Assembly (NCBI RefSeq): GCF_037975245.1
Contig: NC_092563.1
Coordinates: 20,919,594-20,983,593 of the forward strand
Length of the DNA stretch: 64,000 nucleotides
DNA from: Apostichopus japonicus
Lineage: Eukaryota; Echinodermata; Holothuroidea; Aspidochirotida; Stichopodidae
Direction: 5' to 3'
In this document: one piece after another, positions 61,221 through 64,000 of the stretch
Position numbering within the stretch: the first letter of the stretch is position 1
How the letters are laid out: every line of letters starts with the position of its first letter
Program-made: the position numbers and the translations under genes
The notes under the pieces: generated by a model
The model's input: the letters and a program-made list of their open reading frames with translations, nothing else
Databases searched by the model: none
What the model was told of the DNA's origin: nothing

Positions 61221-62380
61221 AACTATATACAGGATAAAATTTTTCTCTGTTTTGTGTACACTAGTACTGCTTACTCTAAGCCAATGAGGCCAAGCACATG
61301 TATAGGTTATACCTCCATTTACTGCAAATTACTATATACAATATATGTATGAGTCTGCAGAGCGTCGTATATCAAATTCAATTTTTAACAAAAAATTATA
61401 TATATGAATAGCTGCCATTTGCGAGTCTTTGGAGAAGCCCTGGTTCTTGTAACCGTAATTCATATTAAATTATCACAAAGGGGTTTGTCAGTGTCTAACA
61501 ATGCATAATGAGAAATGCACTCCCGGATGATTAACTTGATTATAGTTGACCAGGTATAGTCCATATATACACAGACCGCAATATATAGACGTTCATATCG
61601 TGACATGACATTTTCGGCATCTGATAAAAAAAATCTAATTACATCAGCGAAGAAATATTCATGGATTCAAAATATTCGTTAAAGAGTTTAAAAATATCTC
61701 AGTATCATGAAAGTTGTAGATTGGTTATGCTGTACTTCTGGCCAGCTTTGCATAAACGAATCAGTGGGCAGGCTCGAAGCTGCATTGATCAAACAACTTT
61801 CACGAACCTTCTAAAACAGAAAGAAGATGGTGGGAGGGAGGAAGGTGGGAGAATGAGTGTTATTTAAGCTAATAAGTACACCACTTCCCCCATCCCTACT
61901 TTCATCCCCCTTCCTGTTAGCCACACAATACTCTCCATAGGTATATATCACATGAAAATTTTGTCAACAATATGATAATTGCGGACATCTTGCCTGTTGT
62001 GTGTTAGCTTCATAGTGCTGTTTTCGAAAGGATAGGATTTACAGGTAGGACCCATGGCAGTACAGTAGGTTCAACAGAATATGACCATTAGTCAAAGGTT
62101 ACAGATAACAAACTAATATTGCAGGTAAGGTCCAATACTCTGACGGACAAACAAACCAACAAAATGTATAGGGTACAAGTAACAATTTTTTTTTGGGGGG
62201 GGGGGGAGAGTTAATGTTGAGCAATCAATCCCAATTTTTACTATGATACCCTGGAAAGCTCCAATAAGATAATAAATAGGCTTTGTATACCTGTACTGCT
62301 ACATGACCAGGTATTATAACAGTATTTCAATATTTACAGTACGTCTCATGATGTAGTCCATTATAAACACAGTCTCATCA

Positions 62381-62445
62381 ATCCTTATAACTCTACAACT
62401 ATGTGGTTATATGATATAACCACATAGTTGTAGAGTTATAAGGAT
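62381..62445. repeat. Perfect palindrome, 32-bp arms with a 1-base centre
   Basis: The left arm 62381-62412 begins ATCCTTATAACTCTACAACT and the right arm 62414-62445 is its exact reverse complement, separated by a single G. There is no mismatch over 32 pairs. It can form a cruciform or a hairpin in RNA; the one-base centre excludes an ordinary pre-miRNA loop unless the terminal pairs open. Confidence 0.95.
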
Positions 62446-63649
62446 ATAACTTATATCGACATGTCACATAAAGAGTTTATCCTGCCTCCTCCCTTCCCCT
62501 TACCCCATCCCTACCTCACCCCTCCCAGAGCATCTGAAATATGGATGTTGGAGTAGGCACACTGTGGAACACAGTCATGAATACTCCAGTGGTGGGTAAA
62601 GCTTGGAACTGAAATCAAATGAAGTAACTGAAATTTTAAGCGATATACCTGGAAAGATTCTAGGAGGCAGTCAACTGATGAGAAGCGGTGACCACCACTC
62701 CTTGTTACTCCAAAACTTACTGGTTTGGATATTTACAAGTGACAAGCTCACCTGTCTCCTCACAACCTTAGCACCCCGTTCTACCGTGCCTAGAATGTCA
62801 TGGTAACCTTTGAACACTGTGCGCCCTCTATGACTGGCGCCCTCTATAACTGGCCTCCGGTTATACCTTCCTTCCTTCTCATTCTACCATTTTAAGGGCC
62901 TGCACACGTTTTCGCGATCGGAAGGTTGTGAGGCGATAGGTAAGCGAGGAGCAAAGTAACTATGAGTTATTAGCAGCTCAGTACAATGCAGACAAACTTT
63001 TTTTGTACACCACAATTTTAATGTAATGTTTTGGTTTCTCATAAAATGGAAACCTTTGAAGTTCAACATGCCTTATTTCATCATTACTCCTATTGCAATC
63101 GTGTTGTACTTTTAAGTACTCATATAATGTTGGTCAGGTACCATTTAGATCTCTCTCCTTTCAGGTCCAAGTCATGGATGGTAGCTAATTTATAGAAAGA
63201 ACAATTCAAACTGCAGCTTATAATTGACTTCATCAGACTGTACCATTACTCTACATGTTCCAAATCAAACAAGGGAAATTTGGTCAAATAAAGGCAATAA
63301 CCTAAATATCAAAACTGAAAGTTGACAAATTGACCAGGATGCTGCACAGGAAACCCACTAGTAATGTATACATACTGTATGGGAAGCTCAACAAGTGACC
63401 ACAGTATCTGAGCAATAATATCAACGACCTATAGATGGGATTGACATAAAATGCAAACCTATGCTATTCTTCTAATCCATAGCAGTTGAAATGTCTCACG
63501 CCATCCCGATATACAAATGCTACGTTATTTGAAATTAGCATGATCTCTGTTGCAAGTGTAGTGCAGCTCTAATTCGACTGGCTGGTGGCGAACTTAAATT
63601 CATCATCGTGAGTTGTTTAATTTATGTTGTGAATACTTGAACCCTTGTA

Positions 63650-63651
<2 letters not shown>

Positions 63652-63684
<33 letters not shown>

Positions 63685-63716
63685 CATATATCTATATATA
63701 TATACATATGTATATA
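63652..63716. repeat. TA-rich microsatellite
   Basis: A TA-repeat tract with TTTACATA and TCTATA interruptions. An ACAC run follows at 63769-63790. Confidence 0.95.
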
Positions 63717-64000
63717 GCTAGCATGCAAGGTCTTGGAGTTCGCTAAAATGTCTGAGTGCAGCCTGTGCACACACACATACACACACACACGTATAAATGT
63801 ATATATCTATATGCATGCACACATCACCTTAGCGCTGAGATGCGTACGGTGCTCTGCAATATCAGCCACCTCCTCACAGAGCTAACTCGCTGGTATTCAA
63901 CTAATAATGCCAGCGCTTGATGAATGATTCTACCCTGCGCTATTTTTAGAAATAATTAATTATTCATTTTTGGTACAGCAGCAACAGCATGCAGCGTGTA

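Larger units (their letters stand above)
60154..64000 (-). other. Upstream G alpha s intron, open at the window end
   Basis: No helical-domain or P-loop exon of G alpha s was found here, although each should exist upstream. The stretch contains a 21-bp repeat (61158-61220), a perfect long palindrome (62381-62445), simple repeats, and two short coding-like segments of unknown meaning (62746-62835 and 63825-63878). Confidence 0.6.

Overview
This is a non-coding-rich piece of an animal (metazoan) nuclear genome. It is AT-rich and has GT-AG introns of several kilobases, many tandem repeats, and small non-autonomous DNA transposons. The two recognisable genes are typical metazoan signalling genes. 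Repeat content and protein divergence suggest a marine invertebrate deuterostome such as an echinoderm, but the phylum is an inference. I see no prokaryotic, viral, rRNA, tRNA or CRISPR features.

Both genes lie on the minus strand. (1) A complete Par6 cell-polarity gene has three coding exons: 14517-14588, 8680-8902 and 6674-7455. The spliced product is 358 residues with PB1, semi-CRIB and PDZ domains. (2) The 3' half of a stimulatory G-protein alpha subunit gene (G alpha s) has seven coding exons between 60153 and 35577. These give the last ~217 residues, including switch I arginine, switch II DVGGQ, NKQD, TCAV and the terminal RQYELL. The exons encoding the P-loop and helical domain were not found and should lie beyond 64000 or in missed short exons. 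One of the seven exons (47580-47700) has no start codon and sits in no long ORF; it was found by reading the minus strand for the missing segment.

Layout: 1-6673 lies downstream of Par6 (no coding; a 42-bp minisatellite and a perfect DR4 nuclear-receptor-like site). 6674-14588 is Par6. 14589-15600 is the presumed Par6 promoter, with a consensus CRE palindrome. 15600-23100 is a dense cluster of nested hAT-like miniature elements, several with exact 8-bp target-site duplications. 23100-24600 holds tandem repeats. 24600-35576 is downstream of G alpha s (no coding; may include 3' UTR). 35577-60153 is G alpha s with large repeat-rich introns, including a 1.45-kb polypurine array and a 0.8-kb minisatellite. 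60154-64000 is upstream intron, with a perfect 32-bp-arm palindrome.

The two genes have no shared biochemical pathway. Par6 scaffolds aPKC and Cdc42 in apical polarity; G alpha s activates adenylyl cyclase. Their neighbourhood is still notable because in human PARD6B and GNAS share chromosome 20, and PARD6G and GNAL share chromosome 18. I found no clearly new functional system. The strongest unexplained signal is a ~100-bp module reused in five transposon copies with different termini.
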